A DNA stretch of 24,735 nucleotides from JAAOYC01 sp036481345 (GTDB lineage: Archaea; Nanobdellota; Nanobdellia; Woesearchaeales; WJKL01). The DNA is taken from contig JAZGHU010000049.1 in NCBI GenBank assembly GCA_036481345.1, forward strand, positions 1 through 24,735, given 5' to 3'. Made by a program: the position numbers and the translations under genes. Below are positions 14,135-21,843 of this stretch, in pieces. Position 1 is the first letter of the stretch. Each line of letters opens with the position of its first letter. Under the pieces are notes generated by a model, which was not told where the DNA came from, did no database searches, and saw nothing but the letters and a program-made list of their open reading frames with translations.

Positions 14135-15389
14135 ATTTTTCTGGTGCAGCATAGCCATAAGGTTTAAAGTATTGATGTGTTGTGTAAATTGCACGCATAA
14201 CTGGACTCCTTAGGAGTGCAAAGTTATTTCTGCCAACTATTTCTCTACCATGTAACAAAGGAAATAATTTTCGTATACCTAACCTTTCAGCTATAACTCT
14301 TAGAACATTAAACTCATTATGTGGATCATTATAATCTAAGTTGAGATTATTATTAAATACTTCTTTTCCATCCACGCTTCCATCAGCATTAACAAAAGGA
14401 ATAAACAAACCGATGTCTTTTGCAGGTGGTGGCCTTAGAAATGTGCTTTTGGTATGATTTATTCCAAAGTAAGCCCTAAAGCTTCCGTCTGAATTAATAT
14501 GTAATTTAAGTTCTTGCTCATATTCATGATAAAGATCTGCAGCAAGAGGGTATAGATCTTTATTCTTATCTATCATCTTAAAAGCATCAGTTCTCCATCC
14601 AAAATTTGTTGGTGATTTCAAATAATTCTTAATCAGTGCCTTTGATTCGGATGTGCCTATTTTTAAGAGTATATTGGTTAGTTCATCAACATCTGCTATA
14701 AATCTATTACTATAGTCTTCTACTATTTCTCTATTTTTTGTTAAATCTAGTTTCTTAAGATCTTTTCTTCCTTTTAGATGGTATACCCACTGTTCACTAT
14801 ATAAATCACCTAAGTAAGTTATGCTATCAAAAAATTCTTGCGCAAGCTCAAATGGAATTACATTTTCTCCAACTAATGCTATTCTGTCTAATGCATCATG
14901 CTGGAAACCATGGAAATATGATTCAGATAATCTTATCATCTCTGAAACTATTTTTTTTGTTGGTTTTTTATTATCAAAATTATCCATTAATTCAAATGCA
15001 GAGAAAAGGTTATCTATCATAGGATTATAATCCCTTCCGTGAATCATTTTCTTGACTTTAAAATATGGTTTTCTTATAACTCTAACAACCTCTTTAGCTC
15101 TTGGCAATTCCAGATAAGGTACTAGTTGCATTAAAACAGGGTGCCAATCAATCAATAGAGCTCGACATTCATCATCAGCTAATTCTTCCAATCCCCAAAT
15201 TTTCTTGTCTTCAACATAACTCCAATAATAAGTATAAGCATCTGTAACAGATATCTGTTTGCTGTTTATCGGTTCTACAAATTCTTGTGCAATAAGAAAT
15301 TCATCAAAAGCAATCATCTCTTTATGGATCCTTCTTTCTGAATCTAGAGAAACTGTTCCAGTTTTAACAATTTGGTCTATCGATAGCAT
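14091..15389 (-). CDS. Third split-NACHT sensor-like protein
   Basis: This 432-aa protein starts MLSIDQIVKTGTVSLDS and contains HKEMIAFDEFLIAQEF at residues 22-37. It aligns without gaps to the other two sensor proteins over about 57 residues. This module matches the part of NACHT proteins that follows the winged helix, whose usual form is G-L-L...F-x-H-x-x-F-Q-E-Y-L-A-A. WGLEELADDECRALLIDWHP also resembles the 832-aa copy. After about residue 140 it is helical but has weaker HEAT character. The last 130 residues (SFRAYFGINHTKSTFLRPPP, PLLHGREIVGRNNFALLRSP) look like a separate, unrecognised domain. Its ATG lies within the final codons of the upstream gene (13-base overlap). The 3' end overlaps the plus-strand AbrB-PhoU gene by 44 bases. 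Confidence 0.85.
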   Translation of the reverse strand: MLSIDQIVKTGTVSLDSERRIHKEMIAFDEFLIAQEFVEPINSKQISVTDAYTYYWSYVEDKKIWGLEELADDECRALLIDWHPVLMQLVPYLELPRAKEVVRVIRKPYFKVKKMIHGRDYNPMIDNLFSAFELMDNFDNKKPTKKIVSEMIRLSESYFHGFQHDALDRIALVGENVIPFELAQEFFDSITYLGDLYSEQWVYHLKGRKDLKKLDLTKNREIVEDYSNRFIADVDELTNILLKIGTSESKALIKNYLKSPTNFGWRTDAFKMIDKNKDLYPLAADLYHEYEQELKLHINSDGSFRAYFGINHTKSTFLRPPPAKDIGLFIPFVNADGSVDGKEVFNNNLNLDYNDPHNEFNVLRVIAERLGIRKLFPLLHGREIVGRNNFALLRSPVMRAIYTTHQYFKPYGYAAPEKFSFPKPSLFQSCQE

Positions 15390-17002
15390 TTGTAGCTTTC
15401 TATCTGAGTTAAAGCTTCCAATGCCTTAACCTGATCTGGATTTTCTTTATCTTGAGAGATCTTAGTAAGTTCATCCATAGCTTCCTTTTTCCCTAACTCA
15501 ACAAACATCTTAAGATAACTTTCTCTTGGTCTTTGCCCATTCTCAATTGCTTCTTCAATTAAAATAGGAATAGCAGCATCTAAACAGATATCTCTATGGT
15601 TCTCATATAATGCTTTGACTGCGGCTATTCTATTTGGTTTTTCTTTATTTCCTATATATTCATTTAAAACAGAAACTGATTTATCATTTCCAACTTTAGC
15701 CAATATTTCAAAAGTATATTTTCTATTAAGATCATTGTAAAAGTTTTTATTCAATCTTGCAAGATGTTCTTCTAATAATTCTGCAATCCCCTCATACTCA
15801 ACTACTTGTTTTGTACGCCAAAGAGATTCAACTGCATTACTCCAGTAACGTTTAATTCCTCCAGCCATATAATCCACCAATGCTCTAAAAGAGGAATCTC
15901 TTTTTATCATCCCTAATGCTTCTATGATCTTAGGTTCATTATTACTCCAATCATCTCTATAATCATGTTCTGCAAGATTTAGTAGTTCACTTAGATAATC
16001 TACTACTTCATCAGAATCTATTTTACCCAATGCTTGAATAATTATATCTCTCTCAGAGCTATCTCTTTTATTCATCTGCTTTTTCATTTCAGAAATTATT
16101 TCTGCTCCACCAACTTCTGCTAAAGTATAAAATGCTATATCTTTTGAAGGAGTTTCAGGAGTATCAAGATAATCTATCAAAAAAGGAATTGCTTCTTTTC
16201 GTTTTATGTATCTAAACATCCAAACATCAAAAATCAAATCTTCCATATTAGTGTAATATTTTGGTTTCTCTAAGACTTTTCTATTGCTAAATTTTAATAT
16301 ATCTTGCTTGAATCTTTCAATAGTCTGCTCAACCAACGGTTTAGAGTTTTCCATCCTTATTCCATTTAACTCTCCTGTAACATGAATTGTGCTTCTTCCA
16401 CCAGCATGTTCTCTAAGATATGCAAAAATATAATCCATATCTTTTGGTCTTCCAATATCTATCAATGTGCTTATTAATGCATTCCTCATTAAATCAGGTT
16501 TCCAAGGTTTACTAAGTTCTTCATTGTTTTTTAGCTCATCTATAAACTGATCTGAAAAGAAATCAGCATTAGACCATTCTTTATTTGAACTTGAGTTCTT
16601 AAATTTTATAGCAAAATATAATCTATCAAGAAAATAATCTTTTACTGCTTCTGAAATCTTCTTTGCTTCAAGATACGGTTCTAATATAAAATTTGTTATT
16701 TGATCTACCTTTTTAGGATATAATTTGGGAGCCATATTAAGTAAGATACGTTTCCAAAAAAGACTAAGAATCTTCAGTTTATCACTATTATCATATTTTC
16801 TAAACTCTTTTTTGTATTTACTTACAGTATAACCCCAATAATGTTCATAAGCATCTTCTACAGAGATTTCATCATTGTTTATAGCTTCTAAAAACTCTTG
16901 TGCAATAAGGGGCTCATCAAAAGCATGCATTTCCCTATGGACTCTTCCTTCTGAATCTAAGGATACTGTTCCAGTTTCCACAATTTGTTCTATTGAGGGC
17001 AT
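15377..17002 (-). CDS. Second split-NACHT sensor-like protein with HEAT repeats
   Basis: This is a 541-aa protein. The N-terminal module (MPSIEQIVETGTVSLDSEGR, HREMHAFDEPLIAQEFLEA, ISVEDAYEHYWGY) is shared with its two neighbours and resembles the region after the NACHT winged helix. From about residue 240 come HEAT-like helical pairs: AIPFLIDYLDTPE, AFYTLAEVGGAEIISEMKKQ, IIIQALGKIDSDEVVDYLSE, IIEALGMIKRDSSFRALVDY, TFEILAKVGNDKSVSVLNEY and AAVKALYENH. HEAT arrays bind proteins or other ligands and are common STAND sensors. AGAGGT five bases before the ATG lies inside the upstream gene's last codons, and the genes overlap by 13 bases. The protein ends S-Y-K-C-Y-R, a tail similar to that of the 832-aa protein. 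Confidence 0.88.
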   Translation of the reverse strand: MPSIEQIVETGTVSLDSEGRVHREMHAFDEPLIAQEFLEAINNDEISVEDAYEHYWGYTVSKYKKEFRKYDNSDKLKILSLFWKRILLNMAPKLYPKKVDQITNFILEPYLEAKKISEAVKDYFLDRLYFAIKFKNSSSNKEWSNADFFSDQFIDELKNNEELSKPWKPDLMRNALISTLIDIGRPKDMDYIFAYLREHAGGRSTIHVTGELNGIRMENSKPLVEQTIERFKQDILKFSNRKVLEKPKYYTNMEDLIFDVWMFRYIKRKEAIPFLIDYLDTPETPSKDIAFYTLAEVGGAEIISEMKKQMNKRDSSERDIIIQALGKIDSDEVVDYLSELLNLAEHDYRDDWSNNEPKIIEALGMIKRDSSFRALVDYMAGGIKRYWSNAVESLWRTKQVVEYEGIAELLEEHLARLNKNFYNDLNRKYTFEILAKVGNDKSVSVLNEYIGNKEKPNRIAAVKALYENHRDICLDAAIPILIEEAIENGQRPRESYLKMFVELGKKEAMDELTKISQDKENPDQVKALEALTQIESYKCYR

Positions 17003-19488
17003 TTGTAACCTCTTGGTCTTATTTTTTCGTGGATTTCCTTAGCATGATAGTCTGAATATTGATTAAGATTTATGTTATTTTTTAATAACCAATCTCTACT
17101 TACAGGGGGAAGGATACAAGCCATAATAGCAGAAGTTGTACTTCGGTTAGTTTTTTCTTCTTCCTCCAAAAAATCAAACAAATAAGGCAAACTTTTCTCA
17201 GTCACTACATTCTTCAAAGTTTTTGATATATCTTCTTTATTATACGGATCAGTCTCTTGTTTAAACAAAGTTAATAATTCTTCCTCAGAAACATCATTTG
17301 AGTCTTTAAGTATATCCATAATAATGCTTTTTACTGAAGAACTATCTTCTCCTGGGTGTTCTTGATTCGTCTTATAAACATTTTGTAGATATTTACCTGT
17401 ATTTTCATCTTTTGATTCTTGAATAACTCTACTAGCAGCAAGAACCACCTCACTTTTTTTGTCTTCGCTTATTATTTTTTTAAGTAATTCTTTTACATCT
17501 TGATCTTGGTAAAGAAGTTTGCATGCCTTTACAACACCCCACCTTACTATATAATTTTCATGAGATGCAAGTTTAAACATTAGTGGTTTAAATCTTTCAT
17601 AATCTTCTTTAGCTAAATAGGATACAGCATCCCAAGTATAATCTTTAGGTATATTGTCCGGAATATTTTCTAATATAGAATAAAGCACATCTAAGTTTTC
17701 TTTAGTAGGATTTCGACCTAAAATATTTACTGCAGTTCCCTTAATATACCAAGAAGAACTTGAAACAGCTATTTTCCTTATTTTGTCATATGGTGGAGAT
17801 TCTACTTTGGCTAGTAATTCTAATGCCATTGCTCGGATATTGTGATTGGGATTCTCTAATTGTTTAGTCAGGAAAGGGATATGTTTTGATCCATCAAGAT
17901 AACTTACACCATGTAGTGTCATGCCTCCTGAAAGTGAATCTAATATCGGATTTGCTTCCAATAGTATAGGTATAGCAGAATTAGCTTCTAATTTGACTAA
18001 TGTATCATAAACATTTCTTGTCTCAAATAAAAACTCTCTTGAAACTTTTCTTCTCCTGATATGATATTCAAGTACACGATCTTCCATTAAATCTTTTAAT
18101 AGGGGTATTGCTGGTGTATGTTTTATTTCGTGATGATAAGCTATTTCCCATAAAGAATGCGCAATTGCACATCGATTCTGGTTATATATATCACCCAGAT
18201 ATTCCATGATTAAAGGAATTGCTTTTTCTTTATTGATCCTGACTACCCTTTCCATAGCTGTCTTAACATGGGTTCTGTCAGCCCTGATGTATTCTTCTAA
18301 ACAAGGTAAGAAATCCTCTTCTGCCCAAATAGCAGTAATAATATTATCAATAAGTTCTTCATTATCTCCTTTAAATTCTTTAGATAAAACTTCTTTTCCC
18401 TTATCTGATCCAATTTTGATAATAGACTTTGTTATCTGCACTCTTAAATCACCTATATCTTCTTTTTTTAGTGACTGAAGCTCAGCAAATGATTCATAAT
18501 TGGATTTTTCTGCTGCTCTAGCAAAATAATCTCTACTTAAGTCAAATAGATTCAGTAAAAAATCAAGACTTTTTTGTCCACCTAAGTGTCCTAATGAGTC
18601 TATATATAGGAGCAATTCAGGATTAACAATTGTCCTTTCTGAATAATTATATCGACCAACAAGCTGTGATAATAATTCATCAGGATTGTAATCTGTGGTA
18701 TTAAATAGTTCTCCAGTATCTGTATTTATGATATCATAACCTTTCTTAGATGTGCCAAATTCTTTTATCTTGTCCATAAAATAAGAAAATGCATTATTAA
18801 TTAATTTTTCATCTCCCATCTCTCCAATTGCTGCAACAACTGTCCAATTGCTTTTACTATCTATCTCTAATGCAGGCACTAAAATATCATCAATTTCAGT
18901 TGCTCTTCTTCTAGCAAGAATTCTTATTGCATTTTCTCTAGCCGGAGCATCAGAAGAAGCAGTTTCAATAAGAAAAGGATAAAAATCTCTTGAATCAAAA
19001 TAATCAGAAAATTTGTATTGATTCCCTGTAGCAGAAAAAGCTTTGTAGAGCCCTTCTTTAGATGGATGATTGTCCAATTCTTTAACATTAATCAATCTTA
19101 AGGCCAAAAGTCCATTATCAAAAAAAGGATTGTAATCCTCATCTGTAAGAATTTTATCTGCACTCAAATAACTATTACTAACCAACTCAGCTAATTCTGC
19201 TGCTTTATCTTCATTTAACTCAGAAACCATATAAGTTAAAATAGGACTCCAATCAGGAAGAATGGCTCTGCATTCTGCTAAATCTTCTAGACCCCACAAC
19301 TCTTTATCTTCTTTGTAACTCCAATAATGATTATAAGCATCTTCTATAGAAATCTCGTCATTGTTTATAGCATCTGTAAACTCTTGAGCAATAAGAAATT
19401 CATCAAAAGCAAGCATCTCTTTATGGAGCTGATCATTTGAGTCAGTTGAAATCAATCCTGTCCGAACTATTTTTTCTAAGACAGGCAT
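16990..19488 (-). CDS. First split-NACHT sensor-like protein with HEAT repeats
   Basis: This 832-aa protein is the longest of the three. It begins MPVLEKIVRTGLISTDSNDQ followed by HKEMLAFDEFLIAQEF and a Trp-rich stretch WGLEDLAECRAILPDW, which fits the winged-helix end and helical domain of a NACHT protein. The rest is an extended HEAT-like solenoid: ENAIRILARRRATEIDDILV, VVAAIGEMGDEKLINNAF, IDSLGHLGGQKSLDFLLNLF, AMALELLAKVESP and GTAVNILGRNPTKENLDVLY. The start is supported by GGTGA six bases upstream, which overlaps the stop of the NACHT gene; only two bases separate the two genes. It ends R-G-Y-K-C-P-Q. It probably works as the sensing half of the upstream NTPase, an inference from domain order and gene order. 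Confidence 0.88.
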   Translation of the reverse strand: MPVLEKIVRTGLISTDSNDQLHKEMLAFDEFLIAQEFTDAINNDEISIEDAYNHYWSYKEDKELWGLEDLAECRAILPDWSPILTYMVSELNEDKAAELAELVSNSYLSADKILTDEDYNPFFDNGLLALRLINVKELDNHPSKEGLYKAFSATGNQYKFSDYFDSRDFYPFLIETASSDAPARENAIRILARRRATEIDDILVPALEIDSKSNWTVVAAIGEMGDEKLINNAFSYFMDKIKEFGTSKKGYDIINTDTGELFNTTDYNPDELLSQLVGRYNYSERTIVNPELLLYIDSLGHLGGQKSLDFLLNLFDLSRDYFARAAEKSNYESFAELQSLKKEDIGDLRVQITKSIIKIGSDKGKEVLSKEFKGDNEELIDNIITAIWAEEDFLPCLEEYIRADRTHVKTAMERVVRINKEKAIPLIMEYLGDIYNQNRCAIAHSLWEIAYHHEIKHTPAIPLLKDLMEDRVLEYHIRRRKVSREFLFETRNVYDTLVKLEANSAIPILLEANPILDSLSGGMTLHGVSYLDGSKHIPFLTKQLENPNHNIRAMALELLAKVESPPYDKIRKIAVSSSSWYIKGTAVNILGRNPTKENLDVLYSILENIPDNIPKDYTWDAVSYLAKEDYERFKPLMFKLASHENYIVRWGVVKACKLLYQDQDVKELLKKIISEDKKSEVVLAASRVIQESKDENTGKYLQNVYKTNQEHPGEDSSSVKSIIMDILKDSNDVSEEELLTLFKQETDPYNKEDISKTLKNVVTEKSLPYLFDFLEEEEKTNRSTTSAIMACILPPVSRDWLLKNNINLNQYSDYHAKEIHEKIRPRGYKCPQ

Positions 19489-19490
19489 TT

Positions 19491-21743
19491 TTAGTCACCG
19501 CCTTTTTTTTCTTTAATGTCTTTTGCTAGACTCCAATGTTCTATAATCCATTGAGCTTCATCTAAAGAAATAGATTGCAATTCATTAACAGCCATATAAG
19601 TATAAACTTTTCTAATAGAAGGCATAACTTCTCTGATATATGGTTCCTTGCATTTTACCATATGTTCCATGTTCTGAGCATTATATTGTTCCTCAGTTTG
19701 ACCAGGCATACCTTTTGGTAGATCAGAAAATAGATTTTCATCCCTTCTACGAGCATGATCCCATACAAACCACTCAATACCTTGCTTCATAATCTCTGAT
19801 TGTTTTATCTCTCCTTTAAGATCTAATGAAGCTGGATCCATCTGGTAAAGATTTGTAATAAAATGAACCATAAGCCAATTGTTTTTTATATCTGGAGCCT
19901 GTTTTAAGATAAATTCTTTTAATTTCTTAGCTTCATTTTCTGTATTAAGTCTTGCTTCTAAATATTGATCCAAATGTTTAACTATTGCCTCTTGATCTAC
20001 ATTTAATGTTCTAGTATATCCTAAATTAGCATTTTCTGTTTCATATTTAGAAAATTGTTCAGATCTGGAAGTTACAATTACTTTTCCAATGTCTTTTAAA
20101 TCTCCAACAATTTTTTCAAAATATTCCTTGTAGTTTTTGATTGAAGGATCTAATTCATCATAACCATCGAGAATAAATACAAATTTCTTTTTTTGTTTTT
20201 TATAAGAATCAATTGTTTCTTTAGCCAAATAAGATAACCCCCCACTTAAAATTCCTTTTATAATATCATAATCATCATTGCTTATCTTCTTTTCTTGATC
20301 TAAACGTCTCTTAACATCCCTTAATCTGATAAGTACAGGAACATAAGATTCATTTTCTGTTAATTTTGTAGCTAAATCCAAACAAAAAGTTGTTTTTCCG
20401 AGACCGCAGTTTCCTAGTATAAGATAAGATCCATCATCAGAAAGCAATTTCTCAATATCTACTTTATTTTTCACTTCATTTTTACTTGCATCTAAAACTG
20501 AACTATACAATTCTGTAGGCATTATACTTTTCCCTGAACGAATTTGCTCATCAGAATATTTTTCTCTAAATGATGCTATCTCTTTTCTTGTTATCTCAAT
20601 AGCATCTTCTAATGGTGCAGGATCATTTAAGAATCTAAGTGCTGCAATTTTTTCATTTGGAGCATCCATTGTAATTAACATACTTTCTCCTCTTTCTTTT
20701 GGTTTAGCCCTTTTCACTAAATGTATTTCATTAGGGTGTTCGTATCTTCTTAAAAATTCAAACAATACATCATTAGTTCCAGAATGAGACATAATCTGTA
20801 TTCTTTTTCCCATTACTAGCTCAGCTAATGATCCTCCTGGTGCTAATAATCCCATAAAAGAATTAACTCTCTTATCTGTGTCTGCTCTTAACTCAGTTAT
20901 CTGCCTTCTATCTTCTGCTCTCATACAATATTGAATATCTGCTCTTTTAGACAGGGCCTGTTTTATTGCAGATAACTTTTTTTCTATTTGTCCATCATCA
21001 AAATTTAATTCTTTAAATCTTTGAGTTTGCATATCATAGCAATGTATTTCTTTTTCTTCTAATGTTTTTCTGAGTCTTTCTATTTTTGACTCAATATTCT
21101 CAGCAGAGATTATTTCTAATTTTTTTTGTTCTTTTTTAAGAGCATCTTCTATTGGTCTTTCTAAAAACAGTTCCATTAAACCATAAAATTGTGATCTTAA
21201 CAAAGGAGTGGGAATTATTCCCAATTCCAAGGCACATCTTATCCAATCTAGCTGAACTTTTGGGTCTATAATTCCATAATCTTGATCAAGAGATGCTGGA
21301 GTAGCTTCTATTAAACTTTCAAGTCTACTACTTTCTAATTCTTCTGGAAAATATTTAGCAATAGAACTATTTATTGCCCTAGGCAGATCACTTGATATTA
21401 TTATCTGTCCAGCATATTCTTCATTTAAAAAATCTCTAGATCTTTTAGCTCCTTCCACTGTAAGGGCTCCTCCAGATTGTCCTGGCAAAAGTCCTAAATC
21501 ATTACTAAATGTTTGACCATGAGCATCAATTATAAATTCAATTTCATCATTAGTTAATATAGAAGGAATCTTTTTTAGATGTTCTTCTAAAACTTCTTCA
21601 ATCAACTTTAATGAACTACCTGTAAATGAATTAAAATTATCCATGTAATTTTCATTTTCTCTAGAAGGAAAACCGTATAACTCACTCTCAAAGAAATCAA
21701 GAGATTGCCTAATTAACTTTGAATCTAATTTAATTATTTCCAT
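19491..21743 (-). CDS. STAND NTPase: histidine-phosphatase-like domain fused to NACHT
   Basis: This is a 750-aa protein. Residues about 65-360 follow the histidine-phosphatase (phosphoglycerate mutase-like) fold: FIIDAHGQTFSNDLGLLPGQ with candidate catalytic His75, LTVEGAKRSRDFL, IIISSDLPRAINSS (Arg122) and IQIMSHSGTNDVLFEFL (His320). The first motif is AHG instead of RHG, so one phosphate-pocket Arg is missing. An inserted coiled segment lies at about 200-265. The NACHT NTPase spans about 425-740: Walker A GNCGLGKTT (444-452), Walker B FVFILDGYDELD (521-532) and IVTSRSEQF (556-564). The protein ends after a helix of the winged-helix region (ISLDEAQWIIEHW) and has no sensor repeats of its own. 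STAND proteins act as ligand-triggered oligomerising switches. GGGGAGG precedes the ATG, and three sensor-like genes follow. Confidence 0.9.
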   Translation of the reverse strand: MEIIKLDSKLIRQSLDFFESELYGFPSRENENYMDNFNSFTGSSLKLIEEVLEEHLKKIPSILTNDEIEFIIDAHGQTFSNDLGLLPGQSGGALTVEGAKRSRDFLNEEYAGQIIISSDLPRAINSSIAKYFPEELESSRLESLIEATPASLDQDYGIIDPKVQLDWIRCALELGIIPTPLLRSQFYGLMELFLERPIEDALKKEQKKLEIISAENIESKIERLRKTLEEKEIHCYDMQTQRFKELNFDDGQIEKKLSAIKQALSKRADIQYCMRAEDRRQITELRADTDKRVNSFMGLLAPGGSLAELVMGKRIQIMSHSGTNDVLFEFLRRYEHPNEIHLVKRAKPKERGESMLITMDAPNEKIAALRFLNDPAPLEDAIEITRKEIASFREKYSDEQIRSGKSIMPTELYSSVLDASKNEVKNKVDIEKLLSDDGSYLILGNCGLGKTTFCLDLATKLTENESYVPVLIRLRDVKRRLDQEKKISNDDYDIIKGILSGGLSYLAKETIDSYKKQKKKFVFILDGYDELDPSIKNYKEYFEKIVGDLKDIGKVIVTSRSEQFSKYETENANLGYTRTLNVDQEAIVKHLDQYLEARLNTENEAKKLKEFILKQAPDIKNNWLMVHFITNLYQMDPASLDLKGEIKQSEIMKQGIEWFVWDHARRRDENLFSDLPKGMPGQTEEQYNAQNMEHMVKCKEPYIREVMPSIRKVYTYMAVNELQSISLDEAQWIIEHWSLAKDIKEKKGGD

Positions 21744-21749
21744 ATTAGT

Positions 21750-21757
21750 CCTCCCCT
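21750..21757 (-). promoter_or_regulatory. Shine-Dalgarno site of the NACHT gene
   Basis: A GGGGAGG-type sequence on the minus strand lies a few bases before the ATG at 21741-21743 and supports that start. Confidence 0.7.
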
Positions 21758-21780
21758 CGTGGATATATATGTTTTCTAAC

Positions 21781-21788
21781 TTTATAAA
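21781..21788 (-). promoter_or_regulatory. Putative TATA box for the split-NACHT operon
   Basis: TTTATAAA, read on the minus strand, lies about 40 bases before the NACHT ATG. Expected initiation near 21757 leaves a short leader that just includes the ribosome site. A second AT-rich element at 21763-21770 lies too close to the ATG to leave that site in the mRNA. Confidence 0.5.
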
Positions 21789-21814
21789 CCTAAGGCAATT
21801 TTAAAACAAAACAA

Positions 21815-21821
21815 TTATATA
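21815..21821 (+). promoter_or_regulatory. Putative TATA box for arginyl-tRNA synthetase
   Basis: TTATATA is centred 26 bases before the ATG at 21844. No Shine-Dalgarno sequence precedes that ATG, so the transcript is probably leaderless. Confidence 0.55.
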
Positions 21822-21843
21822 CCATTATTCTACTCTTTTACTT

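Noticed and set aside
18206..18478. Plus-strand 90-codon frame opposite the 832-aa sensor gene; similar cases at 14821-15030, 10265-10477, 11573-11782 and 11945-12184.
   Set aside because: All are antisense to supported genes with no expression signals.
19488..19515. NACHT and 832-aa genes as one gene broken by a frameshift, or joined by slippage on the eight-A run (minus strand, 19503-19510).
   Set aside because: In the frame used by the 832-aa gene a TGA lies just before its ATG, so slippage at the A-run would reach a stop. GGTGA is also well placed as a ribosome site, and two further genes start with the same module.
21744..21843. A tRNA or small RNA in the divergent promoter region.
   Set aside because: Only 100 bases long and AT-rich, with no cloverleaf or strong hairpin visible; TATA boxes explain the content.
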